Below, piece by piece: positions 15,801 through 24,618 of a stretch of 55,034 nt of DNA. Numbering within the stretch: position 1 is the stretch's first letter; each line of letters opens with the position of its first letter. Origin of the DNA: Clostridiales bacterium (GTDB lineage Bacteria > Bacillota > Clostridia > Oscillospirales > Oscillospiraceae); assembly GCA_020859945.1 (NCBI GenBank), contig JAJBVG010000009.1, forward strand, positions 1-55,034, written 5' to 3'. The position numbers and the translations under genes were made by a program. Under the pieces are notes generated by a model. The model worked only from the letters and a program-made list of their open reading frames with translations. It made no database searches and was not told where the DNA came from.

Positions 15801-17534
15801 TCAGGTACGACAGATCTTTTCGACCCAGTCGCAGACCTCAAAGGGGTAATCCGCCTCGCAGTGGGGGTTGTCCCAAATCAGGTGGTATTCCACGTCCTTG
15901 CCCAGGTTCGCCAGCTTGACGGCCAGAGACATGGAGATGGTGAAAGCAGTGTCAGCGTCGCAAGCGCCCACGTTGATGCGGTAGTATCCGGCGGGGGAGC
16001 ACTGGTCCAGCTTGCTCATATAGTCCATGGGGTTGATGAGGGTGCGGCGGGTGGCCAGGGCGTCGTCGTCCAGCACCTTGGCCCAGCTGTCGTACACCTG
16101 AGCGACCTCGTCGGGGAAGTCGGCCCGCAGCTCGTCCAGCAGGGCAGGGATGTAGGGGTTAAAGTGGAGATAATCGTCCTCAGGCGTGCCGAACTCCTGA
16201 TTTTCGCCGCTGTCCATGCCCAGGGTGTCGAAACTGGTGCAGGGCTTCATCCGGCGGCGGTGGTTCAGGATGTAGTCGTCCAGGTTGGAGATGGTGGCCT
16301 TCTGGCCGTCCCAGGAGAGCCAGGCAGTCTTGTCGGTGCCGGGAGCCTCCACCTTGGGGAACTCCAGCCCCACGTAGGGCACGCCCTTGGGAGGACGGGA
16401 CACCAAATCGCCCAGGCTGGGGGGGCCAGAGGGCTTGTCGCCGTCCATGCCGTCGTCCAGCGGGGGCATAGCCACCGCCGCGCCCGCATGGTGCAGGCCC
16501 ACGTCATCCTTGCCCTCCGACTCATCGTCGGGCTTGGGAGCATCGACCAGGTGGGTGTAGTTGCCGGTCAGGTAGTCGGCGGAGGTGTACTGCTCCGGCA
16601 GCTCGCCCCGGTCCAGCCGGGAGAGGTAGTCGGCGGCAGATTTCTCCAGCTGCGCCATCAGGTAGTCGTAGCCGGAACCGCTGCGCCCGTCCTCGTTCAG
16701 CACCAGCGGCTCACCGGTCTCCGGGTCTTTCAGGCCCAGACCATTGAAATAGGAGATGTAGGCCGCCGCCAGCTTCTGGGACAGCGCCGCCTGGAAGGGA
16801 GTGAACGTTCCGGCAGGCCCGGCGGGAGAGGATTCGTTCTCCGGGTCGTTCTGGAACTGCCACTCATAGGCCAGGTCCGCGTGGTCCAGGTCCAGGATGG
16901 GGCAGTAGATCTGACCGGCGAAAACCGCGTCGGATTCGTCCATAAAGGCCCCGTTTTGCTCCAGGTAGGGCACATAATCGGGGTGGTCGCCGGTGACGGA
17001 GACGAGGGTGGACATAGCGCCGCCTGCACTCCAGCCCACGGAGACCATGTGGCCCATGTCACCGGGGAGGACGGCGGCGTTGTGCCGCAGGAAACGGATG
17101 CCGGTTTTCAGGTCGATCAGCGCCCAGGGAGACTTGCCGCAAAGCTTGCCCTCCTGGTTCCGGGATTCCCGACCCCGGCAGCCGCAGGTGACGTAGACCA
17201 TGCCCCGCTGGAGGTACTTGGGTCCTTCGTCACGGGGGCCGCCCAGCCAGGTGTGGGGCATCTGCATATACCCGGCGGAGTTGTTCTCAAAAACCACCGG
17301 GGCGGTTTTGGCGTTGTAGTTCCCGCACACACCCGCAGGGTTCACGGTGCCGTCGGCGTTCAGGTAGGCTTCCGGCACAAAAATGCTCATCCGCTGGAAT
17401 TTGGGGGTGGTGGCCTTCATGGTGTAGAGGATATCCTCAAGGCACCAGCAGTGGTAAGTCTCGTCCAGGAACCATTTGTCCTGGCAGTCCGCCAGCTCCA
17501 GGGTGCTGTTCAGGATGGGGAGGTAGGGTTTCAA
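15801..17534 (-). CDS. Subtype B tannase-family alpha/beta-hydrolase
   Basis: Likely hydrolyses esters of gallic acid or related plant phenolics. The 577-aa protein has no signal peptide. It shares the characteristic run of Lactobacillus-type tannase: a CGCRGRESRN oxyanion-side region, the nucleophile motif GWSAGGAMS (Ser169), the strongly conserved CPILDLDHADLAYEWQF, and C-terminal His-containing YHLIWDNPHCEADYPFE. In the L. plantarum enzyme the catalytic Asp and His lie in the matching C-terminal part. The best start is TTG at 17534, because AAAGGAG lies eight bases before it. Other in-frame starts upstream lack an RBS. It is divergent in function from, but near, a LysR regulator on the same strand and a transporter/esterase/GH3 operon on the other. 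The exact ester substrate is inference. Confidence 0.87.
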   Translation of the reverse strand: MKPYLPILNSTLELADCQDKWFLDETYHCWCLEDILYTMKATTPKFQRMSIFVPEAYLNADGTVNPAGVCGNYNAKTAPVVFENNSAGYMQMPHTWLGGPRDEGPKYLQRGMVYVTCGCRGRESRNQEGKLCGKSPWALIDLKTGIRFLRHNAAVLPGDMGHMVSVGWSAGGAMSTLVSVTGDHPDYVPYLEQNGAFMDESDAVFAGQIYCPILDLDHADLAYEWQFQNDPENESSPAGPAGTFTPFQAALSQKLAAAYISYFNGLGLKDPETGEPLVLNEDGRSGSGYDYLMAQLEKSAADYLSRLDRGELPEQYTSADYLTGNYTHLVDAPKPDDESEGKDDVGLHHAGAAVAMPPLDDGMDGDKPSGPPSLGDLVSRPPKGVPYVGLEFPKVEAPGTDKTAWLSWDGQKATISNLDDYILNHRRRMKPCTSFDTLGMDSGENQEFGTPEDDYLHFNPYIPALLDELRADFPDEVAQVYDSWAKVLDDDALATRRTLINPMDYMSKLDQCSPAGYYRINVGACDADTAFTISMSLAVKLANLGKDVEYHLIWDNPHCEADYPFEVCDWVEKICRT

Positions 17535-17596
17535 ATGTATCACTCCTTTGAAAAGTCTGAAAAGTCTCAATTCACGAATTAGTCACAAATGAATGT

Positions 17597-17635
17597 GGTG
17601 CTTCTGGCTTATAGTTTAGTCAGAAGCACCAAAAA
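17597..17635 (-). promoter_or_regulatory. Inverted repeat and weak promoter before the tannase-family gene
   Basis: GGTGCTTCTG (17597-17606) and CAGAAGCACC (17621-17630) are perfect 10-bp arms 14 bp apart. On the - strand a -10 TATAAG (17613-17608) lies between the arms, with a poor -35 TTTTTG (17635-17630). CCAAAAAGAA (17629-17638) is also found in the transporter promoter region at 18947-18956, suggesting a shared regulator. Confidence 0.5.
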
Positions 17636-17685
17636 GAACAATTCTAATTTTCTTTTTTCTATTTCCCCTTTGGAATTGATGAATT

Positions 17686-17852
17686 GAGCTATTAGCTATT
17701 GGCTCTTAGCTGCTAGCTTGGCAGTGCTTCGTTTTAAGCACTGCGCATATCGCTTGCATTGCTTTACATGCGGCTGGATTTACGCTTCGCTTATATTTGC
17801 AGATGTTCACGACTGGTTTGTAGTGCTTAACTAACAGCTAATTGAGCTAATT
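17686..17852. repeat. Heptad-flanked element overlapping the LysR gene's stop
   Basis: The left array (about 17686-17717) is TTAGCTA/TTGGCTC/TTAGCTG type and is followed by TTGGCAGTGCTT. The right end is TTTGTAGTGCTTAAC, then TAACAGC and inverted units to 17852. The last units encode the final codon and the TAG stop of the LysR gene. The internal flanks (GGCAGTGCTT, TTGYAGTGC) match the element at 24619-24732, which defines a subfamily. Confidence 0.8.
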
Positions 17853-18791
17853 GACAGCCCCCTCGTCAAACCGTGTTTTCACCTGCTTGCAATATTCGAT
17901 GAAGTACGCGGCGGCGGCGGAGAGGGGTTCCCCCTTGCGGTAGCACAGGTAGAGGTTGGTCTTGATTGCGGGGGTGATGGGAACCGACACAAAGGGCGGC
18001 GTGTCTCCGAAGTCCACTTGATGGGGGAAGTTCATGTGATGGGTGAACAGCAGCGCCACGCAGCTGCCCCGGCGGACGGTATCCAGAATGGCCTCCAGGT
18101 TGTTGGAGGTGAAGATCACGTTGGGCAGGAAGTTGGCCTCCTGGCAGGCCCGCATACACACGTTGTAGGGCAGGGTGCCGGGGGGAATGAGGGCGAAGTT
18201 CTCCCCAGCCAGCTGAGCCAGCTCGATGCTCTCAGCGCCGCACAGGGGATGGTCCGGGGGCAGCACCACCAGCAGCCGGTCCCTTGCGAAGGGCAGCTTG
18301 ACCAGGCGGCGCTCCTTCTCCGGGTCGTGCTCCATATAGTTTTTGCTTTCCCGGTAGAAGGCCAACTCACAGGTGCGGTCCAGCAGCATATCCCGGGCCA
18401 CCAGGGTGTCCGCCTCGTGGATGTTCACCTGCACGGTGGGGTGGTCCTGCTTGAACTGCATCAGCGCGTCGATGAGGCCGTAGTGGGCCATCACCGGGAT
18501 GGTGGCGATTTCCAGTGGCGCGGTCTCCTGGTTGCAGAAGTTGAAAGCCGCCGCCTCGTACTCATATTGCAGGTTGGCGATGGACTGGGCGTAGGGCAGC
18601 ATCACTTCTCCGAAGGGGGTCAGCTCCACCTTCCGGGAGGTGCGGATAAACAGGGGCTGGCCCAGCTGGTTCTCCAGGGTCTTGATGTGCTTGGACAGGG
18701 AGGACTGGCCGATGAAGAGCCGGTCCGCCGCGGCCCAGAAGTTTTTGGTCTCCGCCAGAACGACGAACTCCCGAAAGTAGGATATTTCCAT
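17847..18791 (-). CDS. LysR-family transcriptional regulator
   Basis: A 314-aa regulator. The N-terminal winged HTH (1-60) has the typical FVVLAETKNFWAAADRLFIGQSSLSKHIKTLE pattern. The C-terminal effector domain spans about 90-300 and would sense a small aromatic or organic acid. ATG at 18791 is preceded by AAGGAGG. The gene sits between the tannase-family gene and the GPH transporter operon, divergent from the latter. The shared palindromic promoter region at 18938-18985 implies that it autoregulates and controls the transporter operon, possibly also the tannase gene. The inducer is unknown; a phenolic such as gallate is a guess from context. Its last codons are within a heptad array. Confidence 0.93.
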   Translation of the reverse strand: MEISYFREFVVLAETKNFWAAADRLFIGQSSLSKHIKTLENQLGQPLFIRTSRKVELTPFGEVMLPYAQSIANLQYEYEAAAFNFCNQETAPLEIATIPVMAHYGLIDALMQFKQDHPTVQVNIHEADTLVARDMLLDRTCELAFYRESKNYMEHDPEKERRLVKLPFARDRLLVVLPPDHPLCGAESIELAQLAGENFALIPPGTLPYNVCMRACQEANFLPNVIFTSNNLEAILDTVRRGSCVALLFTHHMNFPHQVDFGDTPPFVSVPITPAIKTNLYLCYRKGEPLSAAAAYFIEYCKQVKTRFDEGAVN

Positions 18792-18937
18792 GTGCAGGGC
18801 CTCCTTGGTTGGGTAATGCTGGATGGTTCTCTCCCCGGCGCAGCCCTGGGGCGGGGACGCCAAATGAAAAATGGGCGGATACGCGACAGGAATTATCAGA
18901 AAAGACTTTAATAATGTTCGATTCTTTCTTGGAATCA

Positions 18938-18985
18938 ATTATATACCCAAAAAGAATTGTTTGTCAATTCTTTTTAAAATATAAT
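18938..18985. promoter_or_regulatory. Divergent overlapping promoters with a shared palindrome (LysR / GPH transporter)
   Basis: + strand: TTGTTT (18957-18962), 17 bp, TATAAT (18980-18985). - strand: TTGACA (18967-18962), 18 bp, TATAAT (18943-18938). Between them AAAGAATTG (18951-18959) and CAATTCTTT (18965-18973) form a perfect 9-bp inverted repeat with a 5-bp spacer that covers both -35 boxes. One bound protein could thus set both transcription directions. Confidence 0.8.
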
Positions 18986-19067
18986 ACACTCACAGCCCAG
19001 ATTTGGGCAGAAAGACGGAACAGCACGCGCACTGTCCCCGGAAAGAAAGAATAAGGAGGTTTCTTAA

Positions 19068-20411
19068 ATGAACAACAACAAAAAAGTACCGCTATGGCGC
19101 AAAACGGTCTACGGCCTCGGCACCGGCGGCGGTAACATCTTCAGTCAGATCGGCTCGGCCTTTCTGCTGAGCTACTACACGGACACCGCCCTGATGGGCG
19201 CGGCGGCCATTGGCACCATGTTCGTGGTCTGCCGTGTTTTTGACGGCGTCAGCGACCTGCTGATGGGCGCTGTGGTGGACTCCACCCACACCAAATGGGG
19301 CAAAGCGCGGCCCTGGCTCATTCTCTCCGGCCCGCTGACCTTCCTGGGCATCGTGCTGCTGATGCACGTCCCCGTTTCGATGGGAGCCAGCGCCAAACTG
19401 GTCTACGCCTACTGTACTTACATCTTCATGTCGGTCATCGTGTACACCATCTTCGGCATCGCCAACACCGCTATGCTGCCCCTGATGACCCGCGACCCTG
19501 ACGACAGCACCCTGTTGGCCACCTTCTCCGCCGTTGGCAACAACGTCATCGGCCTCATCGCCGGCAGCGCCATCACCCCCCTGGTTCTGTACTTTGGCTG
19601 GCACTGGGCCAGCATCTTCCTGGGCCTCATCGCCGGCGTCCTGATCCTGATCTCCGGCCTGGTCAACAAGGAGATCGACTTTGAAGGCGAAGCTGCGGCC
19701 GACGGCCCCAAGGCCGACGAGCCTACCCTCCGTCAGCAGTTCCCCTCCGTTATGAAAAACCGTTACTTCTGGCTGCTCCTGCTCATCGGCGTGTTCTCCC
19801 TGCTGATGAACGCCAACGCCATCGCCGCCCAGACCTACTATTGCAGCGTGGTGCTGAACAACCCCATGTTTATGTCCACCCTCATCGTGGCAGGCCAGGC
19901 CCCTGGCATCGTCATCCTGCTGGCTATGCCCGCCATCTCCAGCCGCTGGTCTAAGCAGTTCTTCCTGGAGATTGGCGCAGTGCTGCTGATTATCGGCTTC
20001 GTCATCTGCGGCCTGGCCGGGACCAACACCACCCTGGTCATCATCGGCGTGCTCATCCGCTCCCTGGGCGCAGGCCCGCTGCTGAGCGCAGTGTTCGCCC
20101 TGGTCCCCGACGTGGTGGAATACGGCAACTGGAAGTATGGCGTTCGTTCTGAGGGCCTGATTTCCTCCGCTCAGTCCATCGGTTCCAAAATCGGCATGGG
20201 CTTCGGCTCCGGCATGACCGCTTGGGTCCTGGCTGCCGCCGGTTACGACGCCACCCTGGAAGTGCAGAGCGCCGCCACCGTCAGCGCCATTCAGTTCGAC
20301 TACACCTACATGGGCGCCATCTTTGGCGTCATCATCCTAGTGCTGGTGCTGCTGACCAACGTGGAAAAGTACCGCCCGCAGATCGAGGCGGACATGGCCG
20401 CGAAGCAGTAA
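19068..20411 (+). CDS. GPH-family (MelB-like) sugar/glycoside:cation symporter
   Basis: A 447-aa membrane protein with about 12 transmembrane helices. It has the GPH/MelB N-terminal pattern: KTVYGLGTGGGNIF, LSYYTDTALMG, then DGVSDLLMGAVVDSTHTKWGKARPW. The conserved Asp in the second helix region and the RPW motif are the cation/sugar symport hallmarks. It likely imports glycosides, pentosides or uronides. The start follows AAGGAGG and is driven by the palindromic promoter divergent from LysR. A terminator follows, so the downstream esterases depend on read-through or an unseen promoter. The nearby GH3 and esterases suggest a phenolic glycoside or glycoside ester substrate, which is inference. 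Confidence 0.93.
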   Translation: MNNNKKVPLWRKTVYGLGTGGGNIFSQIGSAFLLSYYTDTALMGAAAIGTMFVVCRVFDGVSDLLMGAVVDSTHTKWGKARPWLILSGPLTFLGIVLLMHVPVSMGASAKLVYAYCTYIFMSVIVYTIFGIANTAMLPLMTRDPDDSTLLATFSAVGNNVIGLIAGSAITPLVLYFGWHWASIFLGLIAGVLILISGLVNKEIDFEGEAAADGPKADEPTLRQQFPSVMKNRYFWLLLLIGVFSLLMNANAIAAQTYYCSVVLNNPMFMSTLIVAGQAPGIVILLAMPAISSRWSKQFFLEIGAVLLIIGFVICGLAGTNTTLVIIGVLIRSLGAGPLLSAVFALVPDVVEYGNWKYGVRSEGLISSAQSIGSKIGMGFGSGMTAWVLAAAGYDATLEVQSAATVSAIQFDYTYMGAIFGVIILVLVLLTNVEKYRPQIEADMAAKQ

Positions 20412-20507
20412 TGGCCCCTCGGTAAGTTCCATTCGTCAGTCATTGGCCGTGCCGCCTCGTCATGCAAGAGCAGCGTCACACGGCGCGGCCCGATTTCTCT
20501 CCCCCTT

Positions 20508-20552
20508 GCCGGGACAGCAAAACGGATTTTCCCGGCTGTCCCGGCCTTTTTT
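20508..20552 (+). terminator. Terminator after the GPH transporter gene
   Basis: GCCGGGACAGC (20508-20518) pairs perfectly with GCTGTCCCGGC (20535-20545), followed by CTTTTTTAT. It should reduce read-through into the esterase genes. Confidence 0.9.
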
Positions 20553-20605
20553 ATACTCTATTTTGTGCGATAAGCTCAAATTTACAATAGAAAGGATGAA
20601 TCACA

Positions 20606-21565
20606 ATGAGCGAAGAAAAGAAAGGCTTCGGCCTGGAGGATTACGACAAGCTGGAAGGCTCCCTTCGGTTCGACGCCCCCGCAGAGGGCGGCGCGCCCGC
20701 CATGGAGATGAAAATGGCGGACATCAGCTGGGTCAAGCGCAAATACCTGGACATCCCCTATGCGACGGCCTCCAACGCCCAGCGGCTGGACCTGTACCTG
20801 CCGGAGGAGGGCGAAGGTCCTTTCCCTCTGGTGGTGCATATGCACGGCGGCGGCTTCGGCATGGGCGACAAGCGGGACGACCACATGGACACCTACCTCC
20901 AAGGACTGGCCCACGGCTACGCCATCGCCTCGGTGGAGTACCGGCTCAGCAGCGAGGCCATCTTCCCCGCCGCCGTGTTGGACTGCCGGGAGGCGTTCCG
21001 GTTCCTGCGGCGGAACGCGGCGGAGTATTCCATCGACCCTGACCGCATCTGCGCCCTGGGTGGCAGCGCCGGGGGCAACCTGGCGGCCATTCTGGGCATG
21101 AACATCCCCAACGGTCAGTTCCCCGGCGAGGAGGGCATGACCTTCAACGGCGACTGCTCCGTGAAAGCGGCGGTGGACCAGTTTGGCCCTATGGACTTCC
21201 GTCCCATGGACGACCAGGCCAGAGCCAACGGCGTCAGCTTCGTGGACCACGACACGCCCCAGTCCGCCGAAAGCACCTACATGGGCGGCGCGCTGCCCAC
21301 CCTCTCTGACGAGTGGCTGGCCAAGGCCAACCCCGCCACCTACATCAGCGACGCCATGGCTCCCATGCTAGTGGAGCACGGCTGCATGGACCGGCTGGTG
21401 CCTTTCATGCAGAGCGTCAACTTTGTCAACACCATCTACCAAAAGCTGGGCGCTGGCCGGGTGGAGTTCGTTCCCCTGCCCAACGCCGACCACGAGGACA
21501 AGGAGTATTCCAGCGAGTGGAATATGAACGTCCTGTGGGGCTGGCTGGACAAACACCTCAAGTAA
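20606..21565 (+). CDS. Alpha/beta-hydrolase esterase, hormone-sensitive-lipase/BD-FAE type
   Basis: A cytoplasmic carboxylesterase of 319 aa. The oxyanion motif HGGG is at 80-83, the nucleophile is Ser154 in GGSAGG, and Asp and His are expected in the C-terminal EHGCMDRLVPF and NADHEDKEY segments. This organisation is shared by esterases acting on acetyl or feruloyl groups. Fourteen bases separate it from a lipoprotein paralogue with the same HGGG/GxSAG architecture, so the pair may deesterify one substrate outside and inside the cell. The start follows GAAAGGA. Confidence 0.88.
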   Translation: MSEEKKGFGLEDYDKLEGSLRFDAPAEGGAPAMEMKMADISWVKRKYLDIPYATASNAQRLDLYLPEEGEGPFPLVVHMHGGGFGMGDKRDDHMDTYLQGLAHGYAIASVEYRLSSEAIFPAAVLDCREAFRFLRRNAAEYSIDPDRICALGGSAGGNLAAILGMNIPNGQFPGEEGMTFNGDCSVKAAVDQFGPMDFRPMDDQARANGVSFVDHDTPQSAESTYMGGALPTLSDEWLAKANPATYISDAMAPMLVEHGCMDRLVPFMQSVNFVNTIYQKLGAGRVEFVPLPNADHEDKEYSSEWNMNVLWGWLDKHLK

Positions 21566-21578
21566 GGAGGAAATCACC

Positions 21579-22964
21579 ATGAAAAAAGCACTTGCCCTGT
21601 TACTTGCCCTGGCTATGTGTCTGAGCCTGGCCGCCTGCGGCTCCTCCACCTCCAGCACCGAGGACACCGAAGATACCTCTGTCGCGGCGGACACTTCCGC
21701 GGCGGACGCCTCTGTGGACGCGGCGGACGCCAGCGCCGAGGCCGAAGAGGTCGAGAGCGGCCTCACCAGCGACGTTCTCCCGGAGGACGTGGTGGGGAAC
21801 ACCTACACCTACACCGAGGTCGTCGAGGCGTATGGCTTCTCTACCGACTGGGAGCTGACCTTCACCAGCGATACCGAAGGCACCCTATTTGAGCCGAACG
21901 ATATGCTGGGCGATAACACTTATACCACCTCCTGGACCTACGCGGACGGCCTGTACACCGTCACCCTGGTGGAGTCTGACACCGGCGAGATGACCGAGTC
22001 CACCATGTTTGATGAGACCTATACCTGCGACTTCGTCGTGATGAGCGACGGCACCTTCGCTCCGGCCAACGCCAGCACCGACACCGCTGTGGCGGCAGAG
22101 ACCGCCAACACCGGCTCCGAGAACGCGAACTATCCCGCTGTCTCCTACGCCTCCAACTCCAACGCCCAGGTGATGGACATCTACCTGCCGGAGAACGCCA
22201 CCGGCTCTGACCCCGTTATCGTCGTGGTACACGGCGGCGGCTTCATGTTCGGCGACCAGATGATGGACATCATTCAGCCCGTCATCGAGGCCGGCGTCGC
22301 CAACGGTTATGTAGTGGCCTCTGTGGACTATCGGAAGTCCAGCGAAGCCTCCTTCCCCGCTGCCCTGTCTGACGTGAAGGCGGCGGTGCGCTATCTGCGG
22401 GCCAACGCCGAGACCTACGGCATCGATGCTGACAAGGTGGCAATCTGGGGCGAGAGCGCAGGCGCGTACCTCTCCCTGATGACGGCTCTGACCCCGGAAG
22501 TGGAGGACCTGAACGGGGACGTGACCGACAACCTTGACCAATCCTCTGCGGTCACTGCTCTGGTGGACTTCTACGGCCCGGTGGAGTTCTACACGATGGA
22601 CGCGGAATATGAGGCCCTGGGCATTGAGGGCACCACCTATTCCAGTGAGGACAGCTTCGAGAGCGCCTTTGTGGGGCAGGCCATCGGGGAGGACGAAGAG
22701 ACCACCTACAAGACCTGGTGGTACACCTACGTGGACCAGTTGCCGGAGGACTTCACCCTGTCCGCGTGGATCCAGGTGGGGGATTCCGACACCAGCGTCC
22801 CCTACACCCAGTCCCAGAACTTCGCGGAGAAGCTGGCCGAGGTGCTGAGGGAGGACAGCGTGACCTTCGGCATCATCGAGGGCGCGGAGCATGAGGACGA
22901 CCTGTTCTATACCGACGACAACCTGGCCCAGGTGTTCGCGTTCCTGGCGGAAGCCTTAAACTAA
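21579..22964 (+). CDS. Lipoprotein esterase (HGGG alpha/beta-hydrolase with N-terminal extension)
   Basis: A 461-aa surface-anchored protein. The signal peptide ends with the lipobox LAAC, lipidated at Cys20, followed by a low-complexity Ser/Asp/Ala region (21-65). A small beta-rich domain follows (about 70-165) with repeated threonine/aspartate strands, then the hydrolase domain (about 185-461) with HGGG (218-221), Ser293 in GESAG and a late His in GAEHEDDLFY. It would act outside the membrane on ester-decorated substrates before import. It is paralogous to the upstream cytoplasmic esterase. The beta-rich segment is not recognised and may bind substrate or cell wall. The start follows AAGGAGG. 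Confidence 0.87.
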   Translation: MKKALALLLALAMCLSLAACGSSTSSTEDTEDTSVAADTSAADASVDAADASAEAEEVESGLTSDVLPEDVVGNTYTYTEVVEAYGFSTDWELTFTSDTEGTLFEPNDMLGDNTYTTSWTYADGLYTVTLVESDTGEMTESTMFDETYTCDFVVMSDGTFAPANASTDTAVAAETANTGSENANYPAVSYASNSNAQVMDIYLPENATGSDPVIVVVHGGGFMFGDQMMDIIQPVIEAGVANGYVVASVDYRKSSEASFPAALSDVKAAVRYLRANAETYGIDADKVAIWGESAGAYLSLMTALTPEVEDLNGDVTDNLDQSSAVTALVDFYGPVEFYTMDAEYEALGIEGTTYSSEDSFESAFVGQAIGEDEETTYKTWWYTYVDQLPEDFTLSAWIQVGDSDTSVPYTQSQNFAEKLAEVLREDSVTFGIIEGAEHEDDLFYTDDNLAQVFAFLAEALN

Positions 22965-22977
22965 AGGGAGGGCCGGT

Positions 22978-24618
22978 ATGGACATCGCAAAACTCCGGGA
23001 AAAACCCTTTTATCTGACAGAAACCGAGCGGGAGTGGGTGCAGAGTACGCTGGCCTCGCTGACCACCGAAGAAAAGGCCGGGCAGCTGTTCTGCGTCCTG
23101 GGGGACGCCAACACCCCCGAGGGCCTCATTGACCTGGTGCAGAACTACCACGTCTCCGGCGTGCTGTTCCGGCCCAACCCTCAGCAGGAGGTCAAGGCCA
23201 AGTATGACAGTTTGGACCAGTACGCAAAGGTCCCCCTGCTGAAAGCCGCCAACCTGGAGGAAGGCGGCGCGGGGGTGCTGTCGGACGGCACCTATTTCGG
23301 CTCCGAGTTGCAAGTAGCGGCGGCGGACGACCTGACCTGTACCGAAGCCTTCGCCAAGACTTGCGCCCTGGAGGGCCGCAGCGTGGGGGTCAACTGGACG
23401 TTTTCGCCGGTGGTGGACATCGACGTGAACTTCCGCAACCCCATCACCAACGTGCGGACCTTCGGCAGCGACCCGGACAAGGTGCTGGCCAACGCCTCCA
23501 CCTTCGTCCGCACCATTCAGAAGTACGGCGTGGCGGCCTCCTGCAAGCACTTCCCCGGCGACGGCGTGGACTACCGGGACCAGCACCTGCACCCCACCTA
23601 CAACGACCTCTCCGCCGAGGAGTGGTACGCCACCTACGGCAAGGTTTACCAGACCCTCATCGACGAAGGGCTGATGAGCGTCATGGTGGGACACATCGTC
23701 CAGCCCAACGTCATCCGGGCCTACAACCCCCACGCGACGGAGGACGCCCTGCTGCCCGGCAGCCAGTCCAAGGAGATGCTCACCGGCGTGCTGCGGAACC
23801 AGTTCGGGTTCAACGGGGTCATCATCACCGATGCCACCATCATGGGTGGCTACACCATGACCATGCCCCGCCGGGAGGCCATCCCTCACAGCATCGCCGC
23901 CGGGTGCGACATGCTGTGCTTCGGCACCGACATCCGGGAGGACATCTCCTATATTTTGGACGCGGTGGCCGATGGCCGCCTGACCCACCAGCGGCTGGAC
24001 GAGGCTGTGACCCGTGTGCTGGCCCTGAAAGCCACCCTGCGCCGCAATTACCCGCTGCCCGACATCGACCCCAAGGCCGAACAGCGGCGGTGCGCGGACG
24101 AGGCCATTACCCTGGTCAAGGACAACCCAAAATTAGTTCCCGTCACAGTTGAAAAGTATCCCCACATCCGCCTGATGACCCTGGGCCAGGACGAAACCTA
24201 TGATGGCTCCCTGACCGAGCTGGCGGCCAACTATCTGACCGGCCAGGGGTTCCAGGTGGAGCGCTATGACCCCATGGCGGACGACCTCCACGGCACGCGG
24301 GACCTGCCGGTTGACCGGCTGACGCTGATTTTGTGCAACCTGCCCGCCGCCAGCAACCAAACCACCGTGCGCATCAAGTGGTGCGATAAGCACGCTCTGG
24401 AGATTCCCCGGTTCGTGCATGAGGAGCCTTACGCCTTTATCTCTTTCGCCAACCCCTACCACTTGCAGGACATCCCGCGGGTGCCTACGTTCATCAACGC
24501 CTACACCGCGACTGCGGCCACCGTCACCGCCGCCCTGAGCAAGCTGCTGGGGCAGTCCCCCTTCACCGGGGTCAGCCCGGTGGACCCCTTCTGTGGCCTG
24601 TACGACGCACATCTTTGA
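22978..24618 (+). CDS. GH3-family glycoside hydrolase or phosphorylase, NagZ-like type
   Basis: A 546-aa enzyme with no signal peptide. The GH3 TIM-barrel domain covers about 1-350: NVR, then KHFPGDG (190-196), and the nucleophile Asp285 in IITDATIMGG. The loop reads GDGVDYRDQHLHP, with an Asp-x-His (DQH) like the DSH dyad of NagZ rather than the C-terminal acid/base glutamate of GH3 glucosidases. Such enzymes are hydrolases or phosphorylases of beta-glucosides/hexosaminides. A C-terminal domain (about 370-546) follows. The substrate is not identifiable; co-location with esterases suggests a glycoside carried by a phenolic ester. A heptad array starts right after the stop. Confidence 0.85.
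   Translation: MDIAKLREKPFYLTETEREWVQSTLASLTTEEKAGQLFCVLGDANTPEGLIDLVQNYHVSGVLFRPNPQQEVKAKYDSLDQYAKVPLLKAANLEEGGAGVLSDGTYFGSELQVAAADDLTCTEAFAKTCALEGRSVGVNWTFSPVVDIDVNFRNPITNVRTFGSDPDKVLANASTFVRTIQKYGVAASCKHFPGDGVDYRDQHLHPTYNDLSAEEWYATYGKVYQTLIDEGLMSVMVGHIVQPNVIRAYNPHATEDALLPGSQSKEMLTGVLRNQFGFNGVIITDATIMGGYTMTMPRREAIPHSIAAGCDMLCFGTDIREDISYILDAVADGRLTHQRLDEAVTRVLALKATLRRNYPLPDIDPKAEQRRCADEAITLVKDNPKLVPVTVEKYPHIRLMTLGQDETYDGSLTELAANYLTGQGFQVERYDPMADDLHGTRDLPVDRLTLILCNLPAASNQTTVRIKWCDKHALEIPRFVHEEPYAFISFANPYHLQDIPRVPTFINAYTATAATVTAALSKLLGQSPFTGVSPVDPFCGLYDAHL

Noticed and set aside
15771-17582. 603-codon open frame on the + strand opposite the tannase-family gene
   Set aside because: Shadow of the real gene; composition is Val/Gly/His-rich with no motifs.
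20553-20605. Independent promoter for the esterase-GH3 operon
   Set aside because: No -35/-10 pair with acceptable spacing was found after the terminator; read-through or a weak promoter is possible but not shown.
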